Shown: positions 38,132-47,231 of the stretch, in pieces
Layout of the letters: each line of letters begins with the position of its first letter
Position numbering within the stretch: the first letter of the stretch is position 1
NCBI RefSeq assembly: GCF_023101085.1
Contig: NZ_CP064703.1
Span: 5,642,001 to 5,706,000 of the forward strand
Source of the DNA: Bradyrhizobium sp. 170
GTDB taxonomy: Bacteria; Pseudomonadota; Alphaproteobacteria; Rhizobiales; Xanthobacteraceae
Direction of reading: 5' to 3'
Length of the DNA: 64,000 bases
Translations under genes and position numbers: made by a program
Notes under the pieces: generated by a model
Told to the model about the DNA's origin: nothing
The model's database searches: none
Seen by the model: only the letters and a program-made list of their open reading frames with translations

Positions 38132-38968
38132 TCATAGCCCGGTGATGCCGCTGTCGACCGCCAGCGCCTGCGCGTTGACGTAAACGCTCTCGTCGGAAAT
38201 GAAAAACAGCGCCGCGTAGGCGATTTCCCAGCCTGTCGCCATCCGCCCGAACGGTACGCCCGACGCGCTTCGCGATGGCCGGCCGGCGCTGGTGTGCCGG
38301 CCGAGCGGCGTATCGACCAGGCCCGGGTAGATGATGTTGGCGCGAATGCCGCGCCTGGCGCCTTCCTTCGCAACATTGCGCATCAGGCCGCCGAGCGCCG
38401 CCTTCGACGCGTCATAGGCGATCAGCTGCGAACCGGAACGAAGGGCTGCGATCGACGAGATGAACACGATCGAGGATCCGTCGGCGACGTGCTTGAGCGC
38501 CTTGCGGCAGCAGAGCATCGGACCGGTCAGGTTGACCGCGAAAGTGTCGTTCCACTCCTTGAGGTCCACGCCGTCGAGGCCGAGCGCGCCGACCCCGACG
38601 CCGACATTGAGCACCATGCCATCAATGCCGCCGAGACCCTCCATCGCCTCGTCGATCATCCGGTTGACATCGTCTTCGCGCGCGATGTTGGCCTCGATCG
38701 AAAACGCCTGGCCTCCCTCGGCCGCAATGTGCCCGACGGTGTCATCGGCGCTGGCGCGGTTCAAATCGGCGACAGCGACATGGGCCGCTTCCCTCGCAAA
38801 CAGCAACGACATCGCCCGGCCGTTTCCAACCGGATCGGTGGCGGCGTCGAACGTCCGCTGTCCGCCGCCGACGACCAGAATGTTGCGGCCCCGAAGGCGC
38901 CCGCGGCCCGGCGCCTCGCCTGCGGATTCCGGACTTAGCTGACGGACATGGCGTATCTTGTCTGACAT
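38132..38968 (-). CDS. Short-chain dehydrogenase/reductase
   Basis: A 278-aa SDR. The catalytic triad is Ser in VFISSIAAL, Tyr and Lys in AYDASKAAL. The cofactor loop is unusual: VVGGGQRTFDAATDPVGNGR, longer than the normal TGxxxGIG, and the NNAG motif reads NVGVG. The N-terminal 30 residues are an extension. It leads a leftward trio with the hydrolase and dehydrogenase. Substrate unknown. Confidence 0.85.
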   Translation of the reverse strand: MSDKIRHVRQLSPESAGEAPGRGRLRGRNILVVGGGQRTFDAATDPVGNGRAMSLLFAREAAHVAVADLNRASADDTVGHIAAEGGQAFSIEANIAREDDVNRMIDEAMEGLGGIDGMVLNVGVGVGALGLDGVDLKEWNDTFAVNLTGPMLCCRKALKHVADGSSIVFISSIAALRSGSQLIAYDASKAALGGLMRNVAKEGARRGIRANIIYPGLVDTPLGRHTSAGRPSRSASGVPFGRMATGWEIAYAALFFISDESVYVNAQALAVDSGITGL

Positions 38969-38974
38969 TTCATC

Positions 38975-39853
38975 TCACCGTGCTTGAACGGGCTGCGGCG
39001 CGCCGAGAAACTGCCGCAACGACGCGAGGACTTCATCGAGCCGGTCATGATGGAGCCAGTGTCCGGCGCCCGCGACCTTCTGCAGTTCGGCCTGCCTGAA
39101 ATGCGCGAGCAGGCCGGCGGCCTCGGGATCGGGAAGAAAGCTTTCGTCGCCCCACATCAGCAAGGTGGGACAGGTGATGCGCGACCACAAGGCGACATAT
39201 TCGTCCGATGACAGCCGATACGGCGCCCTCGCCCGCTGATAATGATCGCACTTCCAGCGATAGAGGCCGTCAGCGCCCTTCCGAACGCCGTGGCCGGCCA
39301 GATGCAGCGCCAGCGCCGGTGTCAGCCGCTTGTTGCGCGCCGACAATCGCTTCGCCGCCTCCTCGATCGTTCGGAACGCACTCGGTTCATACCTGGAGAT
39401 ACGGTCGAGTTGGTCGATCCAGCGCGACATCTGTTCGGCGATCGGTGCAGGCTGCGAACCCGATAGGAAAGCGCCGTCAAGCACGACCAGACGCGATACC
39501 CTCTCCGGATAGGTACCGGCATAGGCCAGCGCGACCATGCCGCCCATCGAGTGGCCGACAATCGCGGCATCCTGCAGCGCCGCAAAACGCATCAGCCGGG
39601 TGAGGTCATAGACATTGTCGGTCAGGCTGTAGCTGCTTCCCTTCGCCCATTCGGAATCGCCGTGCCCGCGCAGATCCGGAGCCATGATATGGAAATGCGG
39701 CTGCAATTCGCGCGCGATCGCATCCCAGTTGCGGCAATGGTCGAGCCCGCCATGGACCAGGATCAAAGGCGGCGCGGCTTCGTTGCCCCAGTCGGCATAG
39801 TGCAACCGCAGTCCCTGGGACTCATAAAAGCGCTCTGCCGGTTCGGCCATCAT
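38975..39853 (-). CDS. Alpha/beta hydrolase
   Basis: A 292-aa alpha/beta-fold enzyme: oxyanion motif LVHGGLDH, nucleophile elbow VGHSMGGM (about Ser100), and a C-terminal His in GAGHWLHHD. The lid region is charged (KRLSARNKRLTP). It ends 7 bases upstream of the SDR gene and lies after the dehydrogenase, so the three are likely co-transcribed. It could cleave an ester or lactone of this pathway. Confidence 0.85.
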   Translation of the reverse strand: MMAEPAERFYESQGLRLHYADWGNEAAPPLILVHGGLDHCRNWDAIARELQPHFHIMAPDLRGHGDSEWAKGSSYSLTDNVYDLTRLMRFAALQDAAIVGHSMGGMVALAYAGTYPERVSRLVVLDGAFLSGSQPAPIAEQMSRWIDQLDRISRYEPSAFRTIEEAAKRLSARNKRLTPALALHLAGHGVRKGADGLYRWKCDHYQRARAPYRLSSDEYVALWSRITCPTLLMWGDESFLPDPEAAGLLAHFRQAELQKVAGAGHWLHHDRLDEVLASLRQFLGAPQPVQAR

Positions 39854-39880
39854 GGGATCGTCTCTCGCTGACGTGATGGC

Positions 39881-40930
39881 CTATTTCGGCGCAAATCCGA
39901 ATGCGCGATCGAAGCGCTTGACGTAAGCCGGCCACACCTCGGGATTGACGACGCGCGGCGGCCGCTTGCCGTCGAGCGCATCGAGAATCTGTTCGGCGGC
40001 GATCCTGCCCATGTTCACCCGCGCTTCCTTCGTCACGCCCGCCGTGTGCGGGCTCGCCAGTACATTGTCGAACTGCAGCAGCGGATGCTCCGGCGGCGGC
40101 GGCTCCTTGTCCCAGACGTCGAGGCCGGCTCCCGCGATCCGCTTGTCGCGCAACGCCTCGTACAGCGCTTCCTCATCGTGAATGAAGCCACGGGCGGTGG
40201 TGATGAAGAATGCGTGCGGCTGCATCAGCGCGAACTCGCGGACGCCGATCATGCGGCGATTGTCCTTGGTCAGGGGGCATGAGATCGAGACGAAGTCCGA
40301 GCGGCGCATCAGATCGTGAAGCTCGACCTTTTCAGCGCCGCGGGCGGCGATTTCTTCCGCGGTCAGATAGGGATCGTAGGCAATCACCTTCATGTGCAGC
40401 AGGCCGCTGCAGAGTTCGGCGATACGGCGGCCGACATTGCCGATCCCGACGATGCCGATGGTCTTGCCCTGCGCCTCGTTGCCGATCAGCGCATTGCGAT
40501 TGACGTTGGCCTCGCGGCGCAGCGCGCGGTCGGATTCGAGGATACGTTTGGACAGCGTCAGCAGCATGCCGAGCGCATGCTCGGCGACCGAATTGGCGTT
40601 GCCGCCGGATTGGTTGACGACGAGAACCCCCGCCGCGGTGCAGGCATCGACATCAACGGGATCGAAGCCCGCGCCGTTCGAGGACACGATCAGGAGGTTC
40701 GGCGCCCGCCGCAACAGGTCCTTGTCGACATGGAAATGCCTGGCGATTTCGTCACGCGCCGCGCCGACCTGATAGGCATGCGCCGCCGCCAGAATTGGCG
40801 CTGCGAGCGCATCGGGACTTTCGTTCTCCAGCCGGTCGAGCCGCACGTCCGGGCGGGCCTTGAGGATATCAACGTAAATCTCATTGGCGAGATATTTGAC
40901 GTAGAACACACGCTTGTTGTTGACGGTCAT
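39881..40930 (-). CDS. D-isomer-specific 2-hydroxyacid dehydrogenase
   Basis: A 349-aa enzyme with the Rossmann motif GIVGIGNVGRRIAEL (about residue 157), catalytic Arg in TTARGFIHDE, Glu in DKEPPPPEHPLL and His in ASPHTAGVT. It resembles phosphoglycerate-dehydrogenase-like enzymes without the ACT domain. ATG 40930 (MTVNNKR) is preferred over 40942. It is the first gene of the leftward trio, divergent from the ThDP decarboxylase pair, suggesting joint work on a 2-oxoacid. Confidence 0.85.
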   Translation of the reverse strand: MTVNNKRVFYVKYLANEIYVDILKARPDVRLDRLENESPDALAAPILAAAHAYQVGAARDEIARHFHVDKDLLRRAPNLLIVSSNGAGFDPVDVDACTAAGVLVVNQSGGNANSVAEHALGMLLTLSKRILESDRALRREANVNRNALIGNEAQGKTIGIVGIGNVGRRIAELCSGLLHMKVIAYDPYLTAEEIAARGAEKVELHDLMRRSDFVSISCPLTKDNRRMIGVREFALMQPHAFFITTARGFIHDEEALYEALRDKRIAGAGLDVWDKEPPPPEHPLLQFDNVLASPHTAGVTKEARVNMGRIAAEQILDALDGKRPPRVVNPEVWPAYVKRFDRAFGFAPK

Positions 40931-41261
40931 TTTTCTTGGCAACTTTCAGTTCGGCAAAGCGTGGAGCTTGATTGGCGGGATGGCCGTTCGGGACCACGAT
41001 CAGGTGACAAATCTCAGCGGAAGTACGGGCGGAGCGACCGCGGCCAGCGCAGTCGCGTCGGCGGCAGTCCGCATACATCCAGCCATGGCCCCCTCCCGAT
41101 CGATATCTTTTCTTACTTATCTCACATCGTCGCACACCGGCTGTAGCGGCGCGAGGCGCAGAGCACGGATACTTCGGAACATGTTGACAATCTCGCCGCT
41201 GGCGTCAAGTTTCGCCGCTCCAAGGATGAGCGCCAACGAATAAGCGTCGCGGGAGACCAAA
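40931..41261. promoter_or_regulatory. Divergent promoter region
   Basis: A 331-bp gap with no gene. TTGACA at 41184-41189 could be the -35 of the rightward ThDP genes, with AAGTTT 17 bases on as a poor -10. An AT-rich patch lies at about 41105-41125. No repeat found. Confidence 0.4.
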
Positions 41262-41816
41262 ATGGCGGTTGCGGAGGAAAAAACCTCGCCCGAAGCCTCT
41301 GAGAAGAGCTGGCATGGCATCGTGCTGCAAAGCCTCAAGCGCAACGATATCCGTCTTGTCCCCTACGTGCCCGACCGCGTCCTGACCACGCTGATCAGGA
41401 ACCTGCACGCTGATCCCTTCTTCACGACCTTCCCCACCGCGCGCGAGGAGGAAGCGGTCGGCATCGTCTCCGGCGCCTGGATGGGCGGCATGCGCGGCGC
41501 GGTGCTGATGCAGACTTCGGGATTTGCCACGCTCGCGAACGTGCTGGCGTCGCTCGCGATCCCCTATCAGATCCCGCTGATCATGTTCGTGTCCGAGCGC
41601 GGCACGCTCGGCGAATTCAACTACGGCCAGTCGCTGGTGTGCCGCACCATGCGCCCGGTGCTGGATTCGCTCGCGATGGAGCACCACACCGCCACACGGC
41701 TCGACGAATTCGAGTTCATCGTCGGCCGCTCCATCAAGCAGGCCATCACCACACAGGCGCCGGTGGCGCTGATCCTGTCGCCGCTTTTGACCGGCGGCAA
41801 GGTCTTCGACAAATGA
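41262..41816 (+). CDS. ThDP enzyme, alpha (PYR) subunit, sulfopyruvate-decarboxylase-like
   Basis: A 184-aa protein equal to the N-terminal PYR domain of ThDP enzymes (VPYVPDRVL, catalytic Glu in FPTAREEEAVGIVSGAWMGG, VLMQTSGFATLANVLASL). It matches the ComD-type small subunit of sulfopyruvate or phosphonopyruvate decarboxylases. Its stop overlaps the next gene by 4 bases. GGGAG precedes the ATG. Confidence 0.85.
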   Translation: MAVAEEKTSPEASEKSWHGIVLQSLKRNDIRLVPYVPDRVLTTLIRNLHADPFFTTFPTAREEEAVGIVSGAWMGGMRGAVLMQTSGFATLANVLASLAIPYQIPLIMFVSERGTLGEFNYGQSLVCRTMRPVLDSLAMEHHTATRLDEFEFIVGRSIKQAITTQAPVALILSPLLTGGKVFDK

Positions 41817-42433
41817 GCGATCTCATGAACAGCGACACGTCCGCCCGCAATACCAAGGTCATGAACCGCTTCGATCTCACTTCGCGGCTGATCTCGAAAT
41901 TGAAGAACGAGGAAGCCGTGATCGGCGGCATCGGCAATACCAATTTCGACCTGTGGGCCGCCGGCCACCGGCCGCAGAATTTCTACATGCTCGGCAGCAT
42001 GGGCCTCGCCTTCCCGATCGCGCTCGGCGTGGCGCTGGCGCAACCGGACCGGCGCGTGTTCGCGCTGGAGGGCGACGGCTCGCTGCTGATGCAATTGGGT
42101 TCGCTCTCGACCATCGCGACGCTGGCGCCGAAAAACCTCACCATGGTGGTGATGGACAACGGCATCTATCAGATCACTGGCGCGCAACCGACGCCGGGCG
42201 CCGCCGTCGCCGATATCGTCGCCATCGCGCTCGCGAGCGGGCTCACCCACTCTAGCTGGGCGGCGGACGAAGACGATTTCGAGCGCCTGATCGAAGCGTC
42301 CATGTCGGCCACAGGCCCGACGCTGATCGGCGTGCGGATCGACGACAAGCCGGGCACAGGCACCACCCGCCGCGATCCCGTGCAAATCCGGGAGCGCTTC
42401 ATGCACGGTATGGGCGTACGGGAACCTCTCTGA
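41813..42433 (+). CDS. ThDP enzyme, beta (PP) subunit, sulfopyruvate-decarboxylase-like
   Basis: A 206-aa protein equal to the ThDP-binding PP domain: LGSMGLAFPIALGVALAQP and the cofactor motif from GDGSLLMQLGSL to VVMDNG. With the alpha subunit it forms a ComDE-type decarboxylase of a 2-oxoacid such as sulfopyruvate; the real substrate is unknown. The start overlaps the alpha stop (ATGA); the longer upstream frame is a shadow. Confidence 0.85.
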   Translation: MSDLMNSDTSARNTKVMNRFDLTSRLISKLKNEEAVIGGIGNTNFDLWAAGHRPQNFYMLGSMGLAFPIALGVALAQPDRRVFALEGDGSLLMQLGSLSTIATLAPKNLTMVVMDNGIYQITGAQPTPGAAVADIVAIALASGLTHSSWAADEDDFERLIEASMSATGPTLIGVRIDDKPGTGTTRRDPVQIRERFMHGMGVREPL

Positions 42434-42510
42434 AGGGCAATTAACCACAGGCATCGCCGGTTCGCGCGCATGGTGGTATCCGGCCCCATAAATCGTGCTA
42501 TGCCACCGCG

Positions 42511-42864
42511 ATGACGATCATTCTTCGACTATTCGCCTGGGGCCTGGCCGCCGCCATCGCCTTTGCAACGCTCGGACCGGCGGGACAGCGGCCCCATTCA
42601 AACCTGGGGCAGAACGGCGAGCATGCGCTTGCCTTCGTGCTGCTGGGACTGGCCTTCGGACTGGCCTACACGCGCGACCGGCCGCGTACGGCTGCCCTCG
42701 TCATCGCCTTCACCGGCCTGATCGAAGTGCTGCAGTTCCTGGCGCCCGGCCGGCACGCACGCCTGGAAGATTTTGTGGTCGACGCGCTGGCGGGATCCCT
42801 CGGCCTTGCGGCTGCTGCCGCGCTCGACTGGATGATCAGGCGAACCCAGCGATCGCTGCCTTAG
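42511..42864 (+). CDS. VanZ-family membrane protein
   Basis: A 117-aa protein with three to four transmembrane helices and the VanZ-like pattern NGEHALAFVLLGLAFGL, TGLIEVLQFLAPGRHARLED, VVDALAGSLGLAAAAAL. Function unknown in Gram-negative bacteria. A strong terminator follows at 42878-42910. Confidence 0.8.
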   Translation: MTIILRLFAWGLAAAIAFATLGPAGQRPHSNLGQNGEHALAFVLLGLAFGLAYTRDRPRTAALVIAFTGLIEVLQFLAPGRHARLEDFVVDALAGSLGLAAAAALDWMIRRTQRSLP

Positions 42865-42877
42865 CCCCCGTCACAAA

Positions 42878-42910
42878 AAATCCTCGCGAGACAACGCCCC
42901 GCGAGGATTT
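42878..42910. terminator. Bidirectional terminator, 11-bp perfect stem
   Basis: AAATCCTCGCG (42878-42888) pairs with CGCGAGGATTT (42900-42910) across an 11-base loop; T/A runs flank both sides. It serves the VanZ gene and the convergent DUF1236 gene. Confidence 0.85.
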
Positions 42911-42931
42911 ATTTTGGAAACGCGGTCTTCG

Positions 42932-43315
42932 TTAGTCGAGGATCCTGACGACCCTGCGCGTACGCGGCTCCACGATCACACGACGATCATTGACGACCGC
43001 ATAGCGGTATTCGGTGTGCCGCGGCACCGTCCGCAGTGCGACGGTCGGCGGTAGCGGCTCGCCCACCACCACCTCCTCACGAATCACGACAGAACGATCG
43101 CGCGGGATCGAAGTGATCACGGCGTTCGGGATTTCCACGGCTGCGCCGACCGCCGCACCCACCGTACCGCCGACGATGGCGCCGACCGGACCGCCCACTT
43201 CGCCACCCCTCGCGGCGCCCTCCGCCGCACCTTGGGCGGTGGTCGACTGAGCAAATGCCGCGCCTGGGACCAGCAGCGAGGCAGCAATCAATGAAACAGC
43301 CAAACGATTATTCAT
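42932..43315 (-). CDS. DUF1236 exported protein
   Basis: A 127-aa protein: signal peptide to GAAFAQ, then a Gly-rich hydrophobic segment (GGPVGAIVGGTVGAAVGAAV, glycine-zipper-like) and the DUF1236 part (LRTVPRHTEYRYAVVNDRRVIVEPRTRRVVRIL). DUF1236 proteins are common secreted proteins of Bradyrhizobium. A near-EcfG promoter lies at 43348-43372. Confidence 0.85.
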   Translation of the reverse strand: MNNRLAVSLIAASLLVPGAAFAQSTTAQGAAEGAARGGEVGGPVGAIVGGTVGAAVGAAVEIPNAVITSIPRDRSVVIREEVVVGEPLPPTVALRTVPRHTEYRYAVVNDRRVIVEPRTRRVVRILD

Positions 43316-43347
43316 CGCATCCTCCAGCGAAATTGACGATGCGTTTC

Positions 43348-43372
43348 AACCACTGGCGGCGTGAGAGGTTCC
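43348..43372 (-). promoter_or_regulatory. EcfG-like promoter (one mismatch)
   Basis: On the reverse strand GGAAC (43372-43368), 16 bases, GGTT (43351-43348), 33 bases upstream of the DUF1236 start. Confidence 0.4.
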
Positions 43373-43397
43373 GGTTCCAATGCGGCAGCAAAAAGAG

Positions 43398-43419
43398 CCG
43401 CGCCGAAATTTCGACGCGG
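43398..43419. repeat. 22-bp near-perfect palindrome
   Basis: CCGCGCCGAAATTTCGACGCGG, with one mismatched pair. It lies downstream of glxR and could act as a terminator arm or protein site. Confidence 0.5.
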
Positions 43420-43478
43420 TTCCAGTCACAGGGGAGTTCCAGTCTTAGGGGGAGTCCAGTCTTGGGGAGTCAGTCTTG
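43420..43478. repeat. Degenerate short tandem repeats
   Basis: Four units of about 14-18 bp built on GGGGAGTTCCAGTCTT (GGTTCCAGTCACA, GGGAGTTCCAGTCTTA, GGGAGTCCAGTCTTG, GGGAGTCAGTCTTG), ending 5 bases before the stop of glxR. Confidence 0.6.
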
Positions 43479-43482
43479 ACGA

Positions 43483-44370
43483 TCAGCCTTTTGCGACCTG
43501 GTGGTTCGCCATCATCTCCAGCGCGCGCACCATGCCCGAATGGTCCCATGCCTTGCCGCCATGGGCGGTGCAGGAACTGAACAATTGCTGGGCGACCGCC
43601 GTGCTTGGCAAGGAAATGCCGAGCGCACGCGCGCCCTCCAGCGCCAGGTTGAGATCCTTCTGGTGCAGTTCGATACGGAAGCCCGGCTCAAAATTGCGCT
43701 TCACCATGCGCTCGCCATGCACTTCAAGAATCCGAGACGATGCAAAGCCGCCCATCAGCGCCTGCCGCACCAACGCCGGATCTGCTCCCGCTTTCGATGC
43801 GAACAGCAGCGCCTCGCCGACCGCCTCGATCGTCAGCGCCACGATGATCTGGTTGGCAACCTTGGTCGTCTGTCCGTCACCATTGGCGCCGACCAGGGTG
43901 ACGTTCTCGCCCATCTTGTCGAACACCGGCTTCATCGCGTTGAACGCGCGCTCCGGTCCGCCGACCATGATGGTCAGGCTTGCCGCCTTCGCGCCGACCT
44001 CGCCGCCGGAGACGGGCGCATCGAGATAATCGGCGCCGAGCGCTTCCACCTTCTTGGCAAATTCCTTGGTGGCAAGCGGCGAGATCGAGCTCATGTCGAC
44101 GACGATCTGCCCTTTCGAGAGCCCGGCCGCGACGCCATCAGGCGCGAACAGGACCGCTTCCACATGCGGCGTATCGGGCACCATGATGATGACGACGTCG
44201 GCCCGCTCGGCGACTTCCTTGCCCGACTTGCAGACCACGCCGCCCGCCGCAACCAGCTCAGGTGCAATGGGCACAACATCGTGCAGGAACAGGCGGTGGC
44301 CGGCAGTCTGCAGATGACCCGCCATCGGACGCCCCATGGTGCCGAGGCCGATAAAGCCGATATCGATCAT
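43483..44370 (-). CDS. glxR: Tartronate semialdehyde reductase (2-hydroxy-3-oxopropionate reductase)
   Basis: A 295-aa beta-hydroxyacid dehydrogenase: N-terminal IGFIGLGTMGRPMAGHL, the substrate motif DYLDAPVSGGEVGAK (about 115-130), catalytic Lys in GDGQTTKVANQIIV (about 172), and HQKDLNLAL near the end. It reduces tartronate semialdehyde to D-glycerate. Located last in the gcl-hyi-glxR operon. ATG 44370 follows GGGGAG; a longer upstream frame is rejected. Confidence 0.9.
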   Translation of the reverse strand: MIDIGFIGLGTMGRPMAGHLQTAGHRLFLHDVVPIAPELVAAGGVVCKSGKEVAERADVVIIMVPDTPHVEAVLFAPDGVAAGLSKGQIVVDMSSISPLATKEFAKKVEALGADYLDAPVSGGEVGAKAASLTIMVGGPERAFNAMKPVFDKMGENVTLVGANGDGQTTKVANQIIVALTIEAVGEALLFASKAGADPALVRQALMGGFASSRILEVHGERMVKRNFEPGFRIELHQKDLNLALEGARALGISLPSTAVAQQLFSSCTAHGGKAWDHSGMVRALEMMANHQVAKG

Positions 44371-44396
44371 TTCAACTCCCCTTTGTCGTTTCTTGT

Positions 44397-45182
44397 TCAG
44401 GTATCGGCCGTCAGCGCGGCGTGCCAACCGAGGCCCTCGACCGTCGTCGTCCTCGGCTTGTATTCGCACCCGACCCAGCCGCGATAACCAATAGCGTCGA
44501 GATGGCGGAACAGGAAGGGATAGTTGATCTCGCCCGTACCCGGCTCATTGCGGCCGGGGTTGTCGGCGAGCTGGACGTGAGCGATGCGCGGCAGATGTCT
44601 TTGCAGGCTCCGCGCAATGTCGCCTTCCATCACCTGCATGTGGTAGATGTCGTACTGCACGAACAAATTGCTCGAGCGGACGTCCGCAATGATCTGAAGC
44701 GCCTGTTCGGTCCGGTTCAGAAAGAACCCCGGGATATCGATCGTGTTGATCGGCTCAATCAGAAGCTTGATCTGCTCCCTGGCGAGCGCATCTGCGGCGA
44801 AGCGCAGATTGCCTACCAATACCTCGTTGAGATCGGTCGCATCCACGCCGTCGGGCGCGATGCCGACCAGGCAGTTGAGCTGACGGCAATCGAGCGCCTT
44901 GGCGTAATCGATGGCGCGCGCGACGCCGTCGCGAAACTCCTCCACCCTGTCGGGCAGGATGGCGATGCCGCGCTCGCCGGCTGCCCAATTGCCCGCGGGA
45001 AGGTTGTGCAGCACCTGGGTCAGCCCGTGCTGGTGCAACTGCTCGCGCAGCTCGGCCTTGTCGAAATCATACGGGAACAGATATTCCACCCCGCTGAAGC
45101 CTGCGGCCTTGGCAGCGGCGAAGCGATCGAGGAACGGCTGCTCGCCGAACAGCATGGTGAGATTGGCGGCAAATTTGGGCAC
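44397..45182 (-). CDS. hyi: Hydroxypyruvate isomerase
   Basis: A 261-aa TIM-barrel protein of the xylose-isomerase-like family. The start MPKFAANLTMLF, NCLVGIAPDGVD and the metal-ligand motifs LLIEPINTIDIPGFF (Glu about 142), VQYDIYHMQ, HVQLADNPGRNEPGTGEINY and WVGCEYKP are diagnostic of Hyi. It interconverts hydroxypyruvate and tartronate semialdehyde. Between gcl and glxR. Confidence 0.92.
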   Translation of the reverse strand: MPKFAANLTMLFGEQPFLDRFAAAKAAGFSGVEYLFPYDFDKAELREQLHQHGLTQVLHNLPAGNWAAGERGIAILPDRVEEFRDGVARAIDYAKALDCRQLNCLVGIAPDGVDATDLNEVLVGNLRFAADALAREQIKLLIEPINTIDIPGFFLNRTEQALQIIADVRSSNLFVQYDIYHMQVMEGDIARSLQRHLPRIAHVQLADNPGRNEPGTGEINYPFLFRHLDAIGYRGWVGCEYKPRTTTVEGLGWHAALTADT

Positions 45183-45199
45183 GATCTACTCTCCTCGAT

Positions 45200-46999
45200 T
45201 TATGCCGGCAGCAGCTTGCCGGATTGCGGCGCGCTCGATTTGGCCGGCGTGTCGTCCAGCGGCAGATCGAGCACCTCCTCGAATTCGACGATGTTGTCGA
45301 TCTCGGTGCCCATCGAGATATTGGTGACCCGTTCGAGAATGAACTCGACGACGACAGGCACCTGGAATTCGGCCATCCATTCGCGCGCGGTCGCAAACGC
45401 CGCCTGCGCATGGTTCGGGTCGGTAACGCGGATCGCCTTGCAGCCCAGTCCCTCGGCCACCGCGACGTGGTCCACGCCATAGACCCCGAGCTCGGGCGCG
45501 TTGATGTTCTCGAAGGAAAGCTGGACGTGATAATCCATGTCGAAGCCGCGCTGCGCCTGGCGGATCAGTCCGAGATAGGAGTTGTTCACGACGACGTGGA
45601 TGTAAGGCAGCTTGAACTGGGCGCCTACCGCGAGCTCCTCGATCAGGAACTGGAAATCATAATCGCCCGACAGCGCGACGATCTCGCGGGTCGGGTCGGC
45701 CGCGCGCACGCCGAGCGCCGCCGGCAGTGTCCAGCCGAGCGGACCGGCCTGCCCTGCATTGATCCAGTTGCGCGGGCCGTAAACACCGAGGAACTGCGCG
45801 CCGGCGATCTGCGACAGTCCGATCACGCTGACATAGCAGGTGTCGCGTCCGAATGTCTTGTTCATCTCTTCATAGACGCGCTGCGGCTTGATCGGCATGT
45901 CGTCGAAATGGCTCTTGCGCAGCATCGAGCGCTTGCGGTCCTGGCACGCCGCCGGCCATGCCTGCCGCTCCCGCAGCTTGCCGGCCTTGCGCCACTCTTT
46001 GGCCACCGCGACAAACAATTCCAGCGCCGCCTTGGCGTCGGACACGATGCCGAAATCGGGATTGAAGACGCGACCGATCTGCGTCGGTTCGATATCGACG
46101 TGCACAAACGTCCGGCCCTTGGTGTAGGTCTCGATCGAACCGGTGTGCCGATTGGCCCAGCGGTTGCCGATCCCGAGCACGAAGTCGGATTGCAGCATGG
46201 TCGCGTTGCCGTAGCGGTGGCTGGTCTGCAGGCCGACCATGCCCGCCATCAGCACGTGATCGTCGGGGATGGCGCCCCACCCCATCAGCGTCGGCACCAC
46301 CGGAACGTTGACGGTTTCGGCGAACTGCACGAGCAACTCGGACGCATCCGCGTTGATGACGCCGCCGCCCGCCACAATCAGCGGCCGCTCCGCCGCGTTG
46401 AGCATCTCAAGCGCCTTTTCGATCTGCTTGCGCGTGGCCGCCGGCTTGTAGACCGGCAGCGGCTCGTAGGTCTCGTCGTCGAATTCGATTTCAGCGAGCT
46501 GCACGTCGAGCGGCAGGTCGATCAGCACAGGTCCGGGCCGCCCCGAACGCATGATGTGAAACGCCTGGCTGAACACGCGCGGCACCAGCGCCGGCTCGCG
46601 CACGGTGACCGCCCATTTCGTCACCGGCTTTGCAATGGATTCGATATCGATCGCCTGAAAGTCTTCCTTGTAGAGCCGCGCGCGCGGCGCCTGCCCGGTG
46701 ATGCAGAGGATCGGGATCGAGTCTGCGATCGCCGAATAAAGTCCCGTGATCATGTCGGTGCCGGCCGGCCCCGACGTGCCGATGCAGACGCCGATATTGC
46801 CGGCCTTGGCGCGGGTATAGCCCTCGGCCATGTGGGAAGCGCCCTCGACGTGACGCGCCAGGATGTGGCCGATCGAGCCGCGCCTCTTCAGCGCAGAGTA
46901 AAGCGGGTTGATCGCAGCGCCCGGCACGCCGAAGGCGATGGTCACGCCTTCCTTCTCCAGGATCCGTACGGCCGCATCGATCGCTCGCATCTTCGCCAT
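45200..46999 (-). CDS. gcl: Glyoxylate carboligase
   Basis: A 599-aa ThDP enzyme. Val51 in [10 protein letters not shown] replaces the usual catalytic Glu, the hallmark of glyoxylate carboligase. The ThDP motif is [16 protein letters not shown]. It condenses two glyoxylate molecules to tartronate semialdehyde with release of CO2. First gene of the operon, followed by hyi (17-base gap) and glxR. An inverted repeat lies upstream at 47132-47149. It could salvage glyoxylate from purine or other catabolism. Confidence 0.95.
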   Translation of the reverse strand: MAKMRAIDAAVRILEKEGVTIAFGVPGAAINPLYSALKRRGSIGHILARHVEGASHMAEGYTRAKAGNIGVCIGTSGPAGTDMITGLYSAIADSIPILCITGQAPRARLYKEDFQAIDIESIAKPVTKWAVTVREPALVPRVFSQAFHIMRSGRPGPVLIDLPLDVQLAEIEFDDETYEPLPVYKPAATRKQIEKALEMLNAAERPLIVAGGGVINADASELLVQFAETVNVPVVPTLMGWGAIPDDHVLMAGMVGLQTSHRYGNATMLQSDFVLGIGNRWANRHTGSIETYTKGRTFVHVDIEPTQIGRVFNPDFGIVSDAKAALELFVAVAKEWRKAGKLRERQAWPAACQDRKRSMLRKSHFDDMPIKPQRVYEEMNKTFGRDTCYVSVIGLSQIAGAQFLGVYGPRNWINAGQAGPLGWTLPAALGVRAADPTREIVALSGDYDFQFLIEELAVGAQFKLPYIHVVVNNSYLGLIRQAQRGFDMDYHVQLSFENINAPELGVYGVDHVAVAEGLGCKAIRVTDPNHAQAAFATAREWMAEFQVPVVVEFILERVTNISMGTEIDNIVEFEEVLDLPLDDTPAKSSAPQSGKLLPA

Positions 47000-47131
47000 G
47001 TCGCGCCTCGTTCAACTCTGTTGGCTCTGGCTGCGATCTTCGCGATGGCGAGGTGCGATCTCAACGCGGCTGATTTTATTTCCCGCGGAGTGGAAGGGAG
47101 TGGCGAAAGTGACAATAATTCAACTGGTTAC

Positions 47132-47149
47132 TTCCATCACGAGATGGAA
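47132..47149. promoter_or_regulatory. Inverted repeat upstream of gcl
   Basis: TTCCATC-ACGA-GATGGAA, a perfect 7-bp arm with a 4-base spacer, 133 bases upstream of the gcl start and 83 bases upstream of the TPR gene. Candidate operator for either. Confidence 0.35.
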
Positions 47150-47231
47150 ATGCGTGCATTAGAGAAGACTGGTTTGCTTGGCAACAATACATGCTAACGT
47201 TGTATCAGGGTTCGGCGGAAGAAATTGCGAA

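Noticed and set aside
45224..47197. 657-codon forward-strand frame
   Set aside because: Antisense to gcl, which is certain from motifs over its full length; composition typical of a shadow.
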